Assembly (NCBI GenBank): GCA_019057775.1
Contig: JAHLWT010000208.1
Coordinates: 1 to 26,959, forward strand
DNA length: 26,959 nt
Origin: Promethearchaeota archaeon
GTDB lineage: Archaea > Asgardarchaeota > Lokiarchaeia > Sigynarchaeales > SOKP01
Direction of reading: 5' to 3'
Program-made: the position numbers and the translations under genes
Notes under the pieces: generated by a model
Database searches by the model: none
Told to the model about the DNA's origin: nothing
Seen by the model: the letters and a program-made list of their open reading frames with translations, nothing else
In this document: positions 9,117-16,444 of the stretch, one piece after another
Position numbering within the stretch: position 1 is the first letter of the stretch
Layout of the letters: the number at the start of each line of letters is the position of its first letter

Positions 9117-10178
9117 TTATTTTAACATTCGATATTTATCGTGTAGAATATTTACTATTTTTGGTAAAATGAATAAGCGAATTTCCTTATCTTTTTTTAT
9201 TAAAACCTCTAAGATACTAAAAATCGCCTGATATTCAATATCATCAAGCTTCATTTTAAATGTTCTAAAATAATAGTCTAAATATAGTTTTTCAACTGAC
9301 CAGATAAAATGTTCTTTATCAATTGTAAATTTGGTTAAGTAATGATGAATTTCTTTTATTCCACTTAAGTGTTGATTTATTTCATTAATTAAATCATTCA
9401 CATCTGTTAAATTTAAACACTTATCCAATATTCCTTTGTTTAAAAACAGGTAATTATCTACTAATAATTGACTAATAAGATTTCTGTCAATGTTAGTAAT
9501 TATCCCTCTATATATTAAATTTAGATTGTAGATATCAGAAATATATTTCACATATAAGGATATCAATATTTTTTCCTTTTTGTTTAAACGACGTAGCTCC
9601 TTTTTCATAGTCTTATAATAAAATTGATCCAAAAAAGCTTCTAGCACGAAAATTTCATTGGTGTTTTTAAAGTAAAGAATTCCTTCTCGTATCAATTTAT
9701 TATACCTAGTAGGGCTGAAGAATAGTTGTATCTCGTCTAAGGATGATATTTCTATAAGCTCATTAATGAAATCTGAATGATTTAGGTATTTTTCAACTAA
9801 TTTATTGACCATCTTTGTTTTTTCACTTAAACTCATTCCAAGGATAGTACCAAGAATAACACGTTTTATGTTTGTAATTTCGTATTTCATCAAATAGTTT
9901 CTTAAAAAATTCCTCATACTTAGGGGAGTGTGAGAAATAATTTTCCCGATTAATTTAATATAGTTATGAAAAAGGGCTTTTTCTAATTCTTCTATTGTAT
10001 ATGCGTTAAAATTAAATCCAGGATAAAAGCGGCTAATGAATTCCACAAACTGCTTAATATCGTTAATAGCATCTAATTTTTGTAATGTTCCTTCATCCAT
10101 TATCAATTGTCTCAAAAACCTAATCTTGATTAGCGTATATGCGTATGATGGAACAACAATACTCGTTTTTTTCACCAA
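9117..10178 (-). CDS. atpC: A-type ATP synthase subunit C (central stalk/rotor adaptor, d-subunit)
   Basis: Subunit C is the funnel-shaped, all-helical adaptor that joins the K ring to the D-F shaft. The protein is 353 residues, matching the family, and has no membrane helix. The N-terminus carries the familiar YAYTLIKIRFLRQLIM stretch, followed by the FVEFISRFYPG region and repeated aromatic-rich helices. Translation starts at TTG (10178) or the adjacent GTG (10175); no ATG is suitably placed. It lies 45 bases after atpK and 28 before atpH. Confidence 0.9.
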   Translation of the reverse strand: MVKKTSIVVPSYAYTLIKIRFLRQLIMDEGTLQKLDAINDIKQFVEFISRFYPGFNFNAYTIEELEKALFHNYIKLIGKIISHTPLSMRNFLRNYLMKYEITNIKRVILGTILGMSLSEKTKMVNKLVEKYLNHSDFINELIEISSLDEIQLFFSPTRYNKLIREGILYFKNTNEIFVLEAFLDQFYYKTMKKELRRLNKKEKILISLYVKYISDIYNLNLIYRGIITNIDRNLISQLLVDNYLFLNKGILDKCLNLTDVNDLINEINQHLSGIKEIHHYLTKFTIDKEHFIWSVEKLYLDYYFRTFKMKLDDIEYQAIFSILEVLIKKDKEIRLFILPKIVNILHDKYRMLK

Positions 10179-10223
10179 CCAGTAAATTTATTTTAAGAAT
10201 TAATGATGAAAAATAATGTATTC

Positions 10224-10589
10224 TTACACTGGGCTTGGAATTTTTGTCCAAAGCAAAATTGCTACTATCAACCCATAAACGGCAAGCGCTTCACATAGAG
10301 CAACTACGAGAAAAGCCTTAAAAAAAGATTCTTCTCGCTCAGAGAGGGCTGAAATTGCAGCGGTCCCTACCGTCTTCATAGCCCAAGCACTTCCTAATAC
10401 AGCAGCACTTACTGAAATCGCTACTGCAATACCTAAGGCTATTGTCGTTGTAGAGTCATAATAATCGAAAGTTGTAGGCACTTGAGCTGCAACCATAGTT
10501 ATTATACCATTTGAAGTAAAAACAACCAAGATTATTAAGAAAACTTGAAAAAATAGCAACAATACATAAAATTTCTGTTTACCATTCAT
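10224..10589 (-). CDS. atpK: A-type ATP synthase subunit K (rotor ring proteolipid, c-subunit)
   Basis: This 121-residue protein has an extra N-terminal hydrophobic helix (about residues 6-36), possibly a signal or third helix, followed by the two-helix rotor hairpin. The second hairpin helix holds the ion-binding glutamate in VALCEALAVYG. The polar loop between the helices (KTVGTAAISALSEREE) faces the cytoplasm. The residue after the key Glu is Ala, and no helix-1 Gln is seen at the expected place. The usual Na+-ligand signature (Gln on helix 1, Glu-Ser/Thr on helix 2) is therefore absent. That suggests proton coupling, as an inference. It is the first gene of the ATP synthase operon, with a 133-base gap upstream that holds a promoter candidate. 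Confidence 0.95.
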   Translation of the reverse strand: MNGKQKFYVLLLFFQVFLIILVVFTSNGIITMVAAQVPTTFDYYDSTTTIALGIAVAISVSAAVLGSAWAMKTVGTAAISALSEREESFFKAFLVVALCEALAVYGLIVAILLWTKIPSPV

Positions 10590-10629
10590 ATTTTACATCT
10601 TCTTTATTAAATTAAAATTTATAATATTG

Positions 10630-10650
10630 CAATTTATAAATCTATTTTTG
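10630..10650 (-). promoter_or_regulatory. Candidate TATA/BRE promoter for the ATP synthase operon
   Basis: On the minus strand an A-rich BRE-like stretch (10642-10649) precedes a TATA-like ATTTATAAAT (10641-10632). A start site about 25 bases downstream would fall near 10608 and leave a leader of roughly 20 bases before the atpK ATG. The region is very AT-rich, so chance matches are likely; a second TATA-like run lies near 10667-10675. Confidence 0.35.
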
Positions 10651-10722
10651 CGTATAAATCTTCCTTTTATAAAAAATGAAGTTATTTCTAAGATTTACTA
10701 GCTAATAATGAGAAAAAAAATT

Positions 10723-11358
10723 TTATTGATAAAGCAACACTCTTATGAGGTCGGCAATATCATGGATAGAATCGGCAAACTTTTCGAGCAACATAATGCT
10801 GTCTCTTAAGCGTAATAACACTCTTATGTCTATATCCTTATCAGTATAGATATAATCAAGAAATTCTCGAAATATGGTGTCCACTCCGTTTTCAATTTCA
10901 TGAATAGTTGTGGTATTATTAAAAACTGCGTCAGGATTATCTCTTAAACTTTTAATTATTGTTTTCAAAACGTCTACCATTTCTATTATCTTATTAATTA
11001 ATTTTTTATATCTTTTCTTTATTTCACCATTTTTGTCATCTAAATTGATTTTAGTCAAGTTGTCGACAAATTCGAGTGGGTAATTAATTAAGTTGTCCAT
11101 TCTTAAGATTAAAGCTATATAATCACCAATACCTTGCGCTTCTGCTTCAGAATAATTTTTTATCATTTGAATTTTAATATCGTCGGCATCCTCTTCTAAT
11201 AACTGCATTTTGTTTTGTTTTTTTTCCAAACTTTTTTTATTTGATTCGAAGTCTTCAACCCACATTGAATAATAAGTTCCCATGTCACTAATTACTGAAT
11301 ATATAATCCGGGAGTGATCTATAAGCATTGTAATAATTTCTTCCTTTATTTTATTCAT
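10723..11358 (-). CDS. PhoU-like (DUF47-type) helical protein
   Basis: This 211-residue, wholly helical and highly charged protein has the repeated acidic pattern of PhoU/DUF47 proteins: EEDADDIK near residue 55, EIENGVDTIFREF near residue 155, and the closing helix FADSIHDIADLIRVLL. Such proteins form helical bundles that bind metal clusters and usually regulate phosphate transport, often next to a Pit-type transporter. No phosphate transporter is seen here. It lies upstream of the ATP synthase operon on the same strand, and divergent from two VIT1/CCC1-like metal-transporter homologues. A role in phosphate or metal homeostasis is only inferred. Confidence 0.65.
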   Translation of the reverse strand: MNKIKEEIITMLIDHSRIIYSVISDMGTYYSMWVEDFESNKKSLEKKQNKMQLLEEDADDIKIQMIKNYSEAEAQGIGDYIALILRMDNLINYPLEFVDNLTKINLDDKNGEIKKRYKKLINKIIEMVDVLKTIIKSLRDNPDAVFNNTTTIHEIENGVDTIFREFLDYIYTDKDIDIRVLLRLRDSIMLLEKFADSIHDIADLIRVLLYQ

Positions 11359-11590
11359 CTATAAAATCTCTTTGAAATATTTTAATAACTCTTTATAGAT
11401 ATAAATAATTAGATAAATAAAAATTTAATATTATGAGAATTTGAACATTTTTAATGTCGATTATTCTCCATACTAAATAAAATTTAAAATAAATCAAGAA
11501 TATTATTGTTAAATAGAAAACCTTTTTGTTATCTATCGAAATTAGTCTACATCAGCTTAGTAATGCATATAAAGGTGTTTTAGAAGCTTA
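11359..11590. promoter_or_regulatory. Divergent intergenic region with candidate promoters
   Basis: These 232 bases separate the PhoU-like gene from the VIT1-like pair and must hold promoters for both. On the plus strand a TATA-like CATATAAAG (11566-11574) ends about 17 bases before the ATG at 11591, which would make the transcript leaderless. On the minus strand a TATA-like run lies around 11393-11408, some 40 bases before the PhoU-like start. No long open frame or clear hairpin is seen. Confidence 0.35.
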
Positions 11591-12232
11591 ATGGGATTTA
11601 AACAAACCATAAAAAATTGGAAGCAATATTCAAAATTGTCTGATTTGGGCATAATTTCCCGTCGGAAATTTTTTAATAACTGTTTTGATGGAGCATTAAC
11701 TTGTGCAGGGATCATAAGTGGTATTTTTATTCTATTTCTATCTGATCCTTCATTTATTGAGTCATATAGTACAAAAAATGTCCTTATTATGGGTTTTGCT
11801 ACAGCTCTTGCTATAGGTATAAGTGGATTATGGGGTGCTTTTCTTTCTGAAGAAGCAGAACGAAAGAAAAAGGTAACGGACATGAGAAGGGAAATGGCAA
11901 TGGTAGATGATGAAACTTCTGAAGAAAAAAAGAACCATAATAAAACTCTGCTTGAAAAAGCTGAAAATTTTGCTACTATTGTAGCCTCATTAGTTGATGG
12001 AGGTGCCCCCGTCCTCGGAAGTTCACTTCCATTAATTCCCTTTTTCTTTGGAGTAACATTAACATTAACTCATTTTATTTTATCATATATGATATTAGTA
12101 GGATTACTTGTATATCTAGGGATTTATTTAGGGAATATTTCAGGAGGAGGACGTGCCAGGTACGCCATTCATTTAGTAATGGCGGGAGTAGTAACCTTAT
12201 TAGTTACTTTACTGCTTGGACAAATCACGTAA
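11591..12232 (+). CDS. VIT1/CCC1-family membrane protein, copy 1
   Basis: This 213-residue protein has about five hydrophobic helices. The family pattern is visible: a first helix with FDGALTCAGIISG, then GISGLWGAFLSEEAERKKK, where the acidic helix leaves the membrane. A short charged cytosolic segment follows (about residues 95-125), then a helix with DGGAPVLGSSLPLIPFF, and two C-terminal helices. VIT1/CCC1 proteins move Fe2+ or Mn2+ out of the cytoplasm; this form resembles the shorter archaeal branch without a ferritin-like domain. Substrate cannot be read from sequence. It is followed by a paralogue in the same operon. Confidence 0.75.
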   Translation: MGFKQTIKNWKQYSKLSDLGIISRRKFFNNCFDGALTCAGIISGIFILFLSDPSFIESYSTKNVLIMGFATALAIGISGLWGAFLSEEAERKKKVTDMRREMAMVDDETSEEKKNHNKTLLEKAENFATIVASLVDGGAPVLGSSLPLIPFFFGVTLTLTHFILSYMILVGLLVYLGIYLGNISGGGRARYAIHLVMAGVVTLLVTLLLGQIT

Positions 12233-12254
12233 TTTCAAAAATAGTTTAAAAAAA

Positions 12255-12977
12255 ATGTCGAAGATTAAATCTCAAATCAAGATTTATAACGAAATTACAA
12301 ACTTTCTTGAAATTGCACGTAGATATTTTATCAATAATTTTTATGATGGAGCACTCACTATCCTAGGAATCCTTCTAGGATTTTTTGTTGTTATAGCTAA
12401 AAAGCCCTTGGAACACACGATCCCTTCTTCTTATGTCATTTTACCCGGTTTAGGGACAATAATTTCAATGTTCTTTTCTGGAATTTCAGGATCATATCTA
12501 TCTGAGAGAGCCGAACAGAAGAAAGTAAAAGCTGAAATGAAAATGGCCATGGGTATTATAGATGAGGAAGATAATGAATTGAATCAACTAGATCTTGGAG
12601 CTCAAGAAGAGGAGCTAAAAAGAGCAATGTTAAAACCTGTACGACTTGAAATTAATAATGTAGAACCCAAGTCAAAGAAGAAAAGGAAGATTAAAACAAT
12701 CCATGACAAAGCAATAAATTTTTCAGAGATCATCGTTGCATTAATAAATGGGGTTGCTCCGTTCTTAGGAGGTTTAATTCCATTGATTCCATTTTTTTTT
12801 GTCAGAAATGCAAATTTCATTATTTTCATACAATCCTTTATAATAATACTCCTGTGCATCATCGTCTTAGGTATTTTTATAGGACGAGTATCGAAAGAAT
12901 CAATTATCATAAATATAATACAAATGTTATTTGCCTTTACAATCACCTTTATCATTGTTTTGTTATTTTTAGGATAG
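12255..12977 (+). CDS. VIT1/CCC1-family membrane protein, copy 2
   Basis: This is a paralogue of the preceding gene with the same helix order: YDGALTILGILLG, GISGSYLSERAEQKK, then NGVAPFLGGLIPLIPFF and two hydrophobic C-terminal helices. Its cytosolic insertion between the second and third core helices is longer (about 60-70 residues, first acidic then lysine-rich). I choose the ATG at 12255 (240 residues), 22 bases after the upstream stop. An in-frame TTG at 12216 would overlap copy 1 by 17 bases and add 13 residues. The two copies may form a heterodimer, since family members dimerise; this is inference. Confidence 0.72.
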   Translation: MSKIKSQIKIYNEITNFLEIARRYFINNFYDGALTILGILLGFFVVIAKKPLEHTIPSSYVILPGLGTIISMFFSGISGSYLSERAEQKKVKAEMKMAMGIIDEEDNELNQLDLGAQEEELKRAMLKPVRLEINNVEPKSKKKRKIKTIHDKAINFSEIIVALINGVAPFLGGLIPLIPFFFVRNANFIIFIQSFIIILLCIIVLGIFIGRVSKESIIINIIQMLFAFTITFIIVLLFLG

Positions 12978-13032
12978 TTCGCATTTTTATTTTATTTATC
13001 GTAAATTTTAATTTTTGATTATCATTTTCTAA

Positions 13033-13046
13033 TTTAAATATAAAAC
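13033..13046 (+). promoter_or_regulatory. Candidate TATA box for the activase gene
   Basis: TTTAAATATAAAA ends about 15 bases before the ATG at 13061, a spacing expected for a leaderless or near-leaderless archaeal transcript. It lies in the 83-base gap after the VIT1-like pair. AT richness makes this a weak call. Confidence 0.3.
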
Positions 13047-13060
13047 ATAATGAAGAAATA

Positions 13061-13858
13061 ATGACAGAATTCATAGGTATAGACATAGGATCACTTAGCT
13101 CAAAAGTAGCACTTCTCTCAAATGAGGGGAAAGTAGTAGATTATAGAGTAGAAAGATCAACCTACGATTTTAAGAGAATAGGACAGAATCTTTTTAACGA
13201 TATCATGGAAAAGAATAATCTATCTAGAAATGACGTACGAGTTTGGAGTACAGGCTATGGACGTAATACAATCGACATTGCTGATGATCGTATTACAGAA
13301 ATCACAGCCCACGCACGGGGAGTACAATACTTTTTTCCAGAAGCGCAATCAGTAATAGATATAGGAGGCCAAGATAGTAAAGCAATCGTTATCTCCCAGA
13401 AAACAAAAAATGTTATTGATTTTCAAATGAACGATAAGTGCGCAGCAGGTACAGGCAGATTTTTGGAAGTAATGGCTCATGCACTTGAAGTGCCTATTGA
13501 TGAAATTGGAGAATTATCTATTAAATCTAATAATCCAGCATCAATAAGCTCAACATGTACTGTTTTTGCGGAAAGTGAAGTGATATCTTTATTCGCAAAA
13601 GGCACTCCAAAGTACGATATTGCTGCGGGAATTCATAAATCTATAGCAAGAAGAGTTGCAGGAATGGCAAAACGAATAGGAGTTGGTCCCCTTTTAGTTT
13701 TTTGTGGAGGAGTAGCAAAAAATGTCGCAGTTAAAAAGTATTTAGAACAAGAGTTAGGATTTGATATAGTTACTCCTGGTTTTGAAAAAGAAAATGCGGC
13801 TCAATTTACTGGAGCTATAGGAGCTGCCCTCATTGCAAGGGAGCATAATGGGAAGTAA
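13061..13858 (+). CDS. BadF/BadG/BcrA/HgdC-family ATPase, 2-hydroxyacyl-CoA dehydratase activase
   Basis: This 265-residue ASKHA-fold ATPase injects one electron, at the cost of ATP, into a dehydratase or aryl-CoA reductase. Phosphate-binding motif 1 is IGIDIGSLSSK (residues 5-15) and motif 2 is DIGGQDSKAI. The cluster cysteines are Cys127 in NDKCAAGTG and Cys166 in SSTCTVFAESEV. Together these motifs bind the single [4Fe-4S] cluster shared between two subunits, and the length is that of the homodimeric HgdC type. The C-terminal adenosine motif is VFCGGVAKN. It lies directly upstream of three HgdB/BcrC-family genes, its expected partners. The enzyme could serve a 2-hydroxyacyl-CoA dehydratase or a benzoyl-CoA reductase-like enzyme; the sequence does not decide. 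Confidence 0.9.
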   Translation: MTEFIGIDIGSLSSKVALLSNEGKVVDYRVERSTYDFKRIGQNLFNDIMEKNNLSRNDVRVWSTGYGRNTIDIADDRITEITAHARGVQYFFPEAQSVIDIGGQDSKAIVISQKTKNVIDFQMNDKCAAGTGRFLEVMAHALEVPIDEIGELSIKSNNPASISSTCTVFAESEVISLFAKGTPKYDIAAGIHKSIARRVAGMAKRIGVGPLLVFCGGVAKNVAVKKYLEQELGFDIVTPGFEKENAAQFTGAIGAALIAREHNGK

Positions 13859-13970
13859 AATCACTATTTATTTTATTTTATAAGATCATTAATGAAGTTA
13901 TATAACTGAGAAATTTTATCTAGCATTAACTATTTTTTGACTAATAATTTAATATTTGGAAGAATACACA

Positions 13971-15110
13971 ATGGATGATTTAGAGCTACTATCTGAATAC
14001 ACGTCTTTTTTACAAGAAAAAAAAGATGAAGGAAAAAAGGTGGTTGCATTTATGTCTCATGATAATATTCCTGAAGAAATTATAGATGCTGCAGGGTTTA
14101 TTCCTTTACGATTGATGTTTGCTGGAAATGATGAGTTAATGGATTCCAGTCATGATTTTCTACCTCCTTCTACATGCGCTTTTGCTCAATCTTGTATCGG
14201 TCTATTTTCATTGAAACCTAATCATTACCGGTTTTTAGAGTTAATAGACTATTTTGTAGTTTCAAATCATTGCGTTTCAGATATCTGTGCTTCAGAAATC
14301 ATAAGCAAGTATTTTAATATACCCAGATTGAACTTTTACATACCCTATACTAAAACCGGAAAAAGTATTGATTATTTTAAACTAGAGCTACAAGATTTTA
14401 AAACGCAGCTTGAAAAAATTAAAGGCTCTCAAATCGAAGATAATGATATAATACAGAGTATTCATAAGTACAATAAATTTAAAAAAGTGTTATTTAGATT
14501 AAGCGAGCTAAATGTAGGTAGCTTAAAGAAATTAAACCTTATTCAAAAGTCGATTTTATTCGGACCACAAATTCTACCACAAATAGAAGAGTATATTCAA
14601 TTAAATAAGTCTAATTCTGATCAGGAACATGTCAATAAAAAGAATGTTGTATTAACTGGTTGTTCAGTATTCATAAATGACCCCTTAATTGATTTAATTG
14701 AAGAAGGAGGAGGTAATGTTATATTATTTGATACATGGATAGGGTATAATTATTATTCTCAGATATTGAGTGAAAATATTTTACAGTCTGACAAAGATCC
14801 GATTGAAATGTTAACTCATCGGTTTGAAAACAATATTAATGGTGATCATACAGTTCCAAATTTTTTGGAGGAAAAAATATCTTTTATAACCGAATTTATT
14901 AATGATTATAGAGCCAAGACCGGAATAAAATTAGGAGTTGTGAACCATATAATTAAATTTTGCGACCATATTGGGATGTTTTCATCGCAGATTAAAAATC
15001 GACTGCAAGAGAAGGGTATCCAGGTATTAAATTTAGAAAGAGACTATAGTAGATCCATAAGATCAGCATTAGAAACACGAGTACAAGCATTTTTGGAAAT
15101 GCTTGAATAA
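13971..15110 (+). CDS. HgdB/BcrC-family (2-hydroxyacyl-CoA dehydratase D-component) protein, short form
   Basis: This protein of about 379 residues matches the HGD-D family, which includes the subunits of 2-hydroxyacyl-CoA dehydratases and benzoyl-CoA reductase BcrB/BcrC. Visible features are the N-terminal GKKVVAFMSHDNIPEEIIDAAGF stretch (in part), cysteines in STCAFAQSCIG and SNHCVSDICASE that can hold a [4Fe-4S] cluster, VLTGCSVF at the start of the second half, and a DPIEMLTHRF segment near the C-terminal third. I choose the ATG at 13971 because a GGAAG site lies about 8 bases upstream; the longer reading from TTG at 13956 would place that site inside the gene. Length is near that of BcrC-type subunits (about 380). 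Confidence 0.85.
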   Translation: MDDLELLSEYTSFLQEKKDEGKKVVAFMSHDNIPEEIIDAAGFIPLRLMFAGNDELMDSSHDFLPPSTCAFAQSCIGLFSLKPNHYRFLELIDYFVVSNHCVSDICASEIISKYFNIPRLNFYIPYTKTGKSIDYFKLELQDFKTQLEKIKGSQIEDNDIIQSIHKYNKFKKVLFRLSELNVGSLKKLNLIQKSILFGPQILPQIEEYIQLNKSNSDQEHVNKKNVVLTGCSVFINDPLIDLIEEGGGNVILFDTWIGYNYYSQILSENILQSDKDPIEMLTHRFENNINGDHTVPNFLEEKISFITEFINDYRAKTGIKLGVVNHIIKFCDHIGMFSSQIKNRLQEKGIQVLNLERDYSRSIRSALETRVQAFLEMLE

Positions 15111-15225
15111 TATTCAAAAAAGTTAAAATAGTGACTTTTTCTTACATTTTTGTTTTACTTAAGAATAAAAAAAGGGAGTCTATTATTATTCCAAAAATAA
15201 TAAAATCATCCTCAGAAGCCTAAAA

Positions 15226-15981
15226 ATGATTATTTATAAGTATAAAGTATTAATTTTAGGTCCTCCCGCAGTAGGAAAAACAAGTCTATTAAATAGATTC
15301 GTAAATGAAGAATTCAAGGTAGATTACCGTTCTACGATTGGAGCACAATTTTTAACAAAAGAAATTAACATTAGTGGAAAAAAAGAACATAAGAACACAG
15401 CACAACTTTCTCTATGGGATGTGGGAGGACAACCAAGATTTATAGACTTACGAACAACTTTTTATAGAGGGGCTAATGGAGCCTTGATAGTTTTTGATTT
15501 AATTCGAGAAAAAACTTTTGACGAGATTGAAGATTGGCATGGGGAAATGTGTAAAACTCTAAATAAGGAAATTCCTTTCGTATTAATCGGTAACAAATCT
15601 GATTTGATAAAAACTGAAGGACGAAAAGTAAATATTAATGATGGTAAGAGGTTTGCTAAAGACAGAAAAAGTATTTACATTGAAACTTCGGCTAAGACGG
15701 GAATGAACGTTGAAAAAGCTTTCAGAGAACTTACTAGGATTATAGCTGAAAAAGAAGGAGGAGAGGATGTAGATTTAAGAAGAGCAAAAGCGGAAGCCTT
15801 TTTCGTTAAGAGCAAGATTAGAGAATATATTAAATCTAAAGGTTATCAAACGAGTATTGACCTTATAGATGGTAATGTCCTGAATGAGATAATAATTGAT
15901 ATTCTTGATAAAGCAATCGCTATCGCAAAAAGTGATGGGAGAAAAACAGTCAAACCAAAGGATATTCTTAAAATCTATTAG
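15226..15981 (+). CDS. Ras/Rab-like small GTPase fused to a C-terminal histone-fold domain
   Basis: This 251-residue protein has two domains. Residues 1-175 form a complete small GTPase. The P-loop is GPPAVGKTS (12-20), the switch I threonine is Thr37, and G3 is WDVGGQ (64-69, with Gln69). The nucleotide specificity motif is NKSD (123-126) and G5 is ETSAK (153-157). G3 has the Arf-like VGG instead of the Rab TAG, followed by Pro70. Residues about 190-251 resemble a single histone fold of the DUF1931 type. They contain a short helix (VKSKIREYIKSKG), a long helix (DILDKAIAIAKSD), the loop GRKTV (238-242) matching the archaeal histone L2 loop, and a final helix (KPKDILKIY). There is no C-terminal cysteine for prenylation. 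It lies between acyl-CoA dehydratase genes. Whether it binds DNA or only dimerises through the fold is unknown. Confidence 0.85.
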   Translation: MIIYKYKVLILGPPAVGKTSLLNRFVNEEFKVDYRSTIGAQFLTKEINISGKKEHKNTAQLSLWDVGGQPRFIDLRTTFYRGANGALIVFDLIREKTFDEIEDWHGEMCKTLNKEIPFVLIGNKSDLIKTEGRKVNINDGKRFAKDRKSIYIETSAKTGMNVEKAFRELTRIIAEKEGGEDVDLRRAKAEAFFVKSKIREYIKSKGYQTSIDLIDGNVLNEIIIDILDKAIAIAKSDGRKTVKPKDILKIY

Positions 15982-16060
15982 CAACTGAGATTACAAAATA
16001 TAATTGAAAGATTCAAACAATACTTAACTATTAAAAATATTATCCACAAGATTCAATTAT

Positions 16061-16297
16061 ATGAAAAAAATTATTTTCAAATGTACAGTCTGTGGTTGGA
16101 AGGTAAGCTATAACAAAAACTTACAAAACTCTACTGCATTTACTTGTTCTAATTGTAATACTGAATATGATGCAAGCATATTCAAATCATCTAGGAAGCG
16201 AAGTTCCAGAATTCATTTTAAAAAATATGGTTTTTTGTTAGCAATTTTAGGTGCTCTATACATACTTTTTTTAGTTTATAGGATACTAATAAATTAA
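16061..16297 (+). CDS. Small tail-anchored zinc-ribbon protein
   Basis: This 78-residue protein was not recognised. It has an N-terminal zinc ribbon with Cys8/Cys11 and Cys29/Cys32 (CTVC and CSNC), a basic stretch (SSRKRSSR, then HFKK) and one C-terminal hydrophobic helix (about residues 57-76). The layout suggests a tail-anchored protein with the ribbon in the cytoplasm. It uses ATG and stands alone between the GTPase-histone gene and the next dehydratase-family gene. Its parts are those of the 148-residue zinc-ribbon membrane protein at 1051-1497 in reverse order. No function can be assigned. Confidence 0.7.
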   Translation: MKKIIFKCTVCGWKVSYNKNLQNSTAFTCSNCNTEYDASIFKSSRKRSSRIHFKKYGFLLAILGALYILFLVYRILIN

Positions 16298-16444
16298 ATC
16301 AATTAAATTTATGAAACTAATTTTCATATTATACATACTATTTTAAAGCTCAAAACGTTTAATTAACATCTAAACTTTAAAGTTTTAACAAAATAATTGA
16401 CTAGCAAGAAAAGAACCATTTTTGGAGATGAATGAGAAATCAGT

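Noticed and set aside
11359..11590. Possible tRNA or small RNA in the divergent gap
   Set aside because: No cloverleaf, T-loop consensus or GC-rich stem was found; the sequence is uniformly AT-rich.
11557..11883. Minus-strand open frame of 108 codons
   Set aside because: It is antisense to the first VIT1-like gene and its divergent promoter region; the composition is that of a shadow frame.
12602..12955. Minus-strand open frame of 117 codons with hydrophobic stretches
   Set aside because: It mirrors the membrane helices of the second VIT1-like gene on the other strand.
15180..15205. Imperfect TATTATT...AATAATA hairpin before the GTPase gene
   Set aside because: The arms are low-complexity AT and could arise by chance at this composition; no T-run or RNA motif supports a function.
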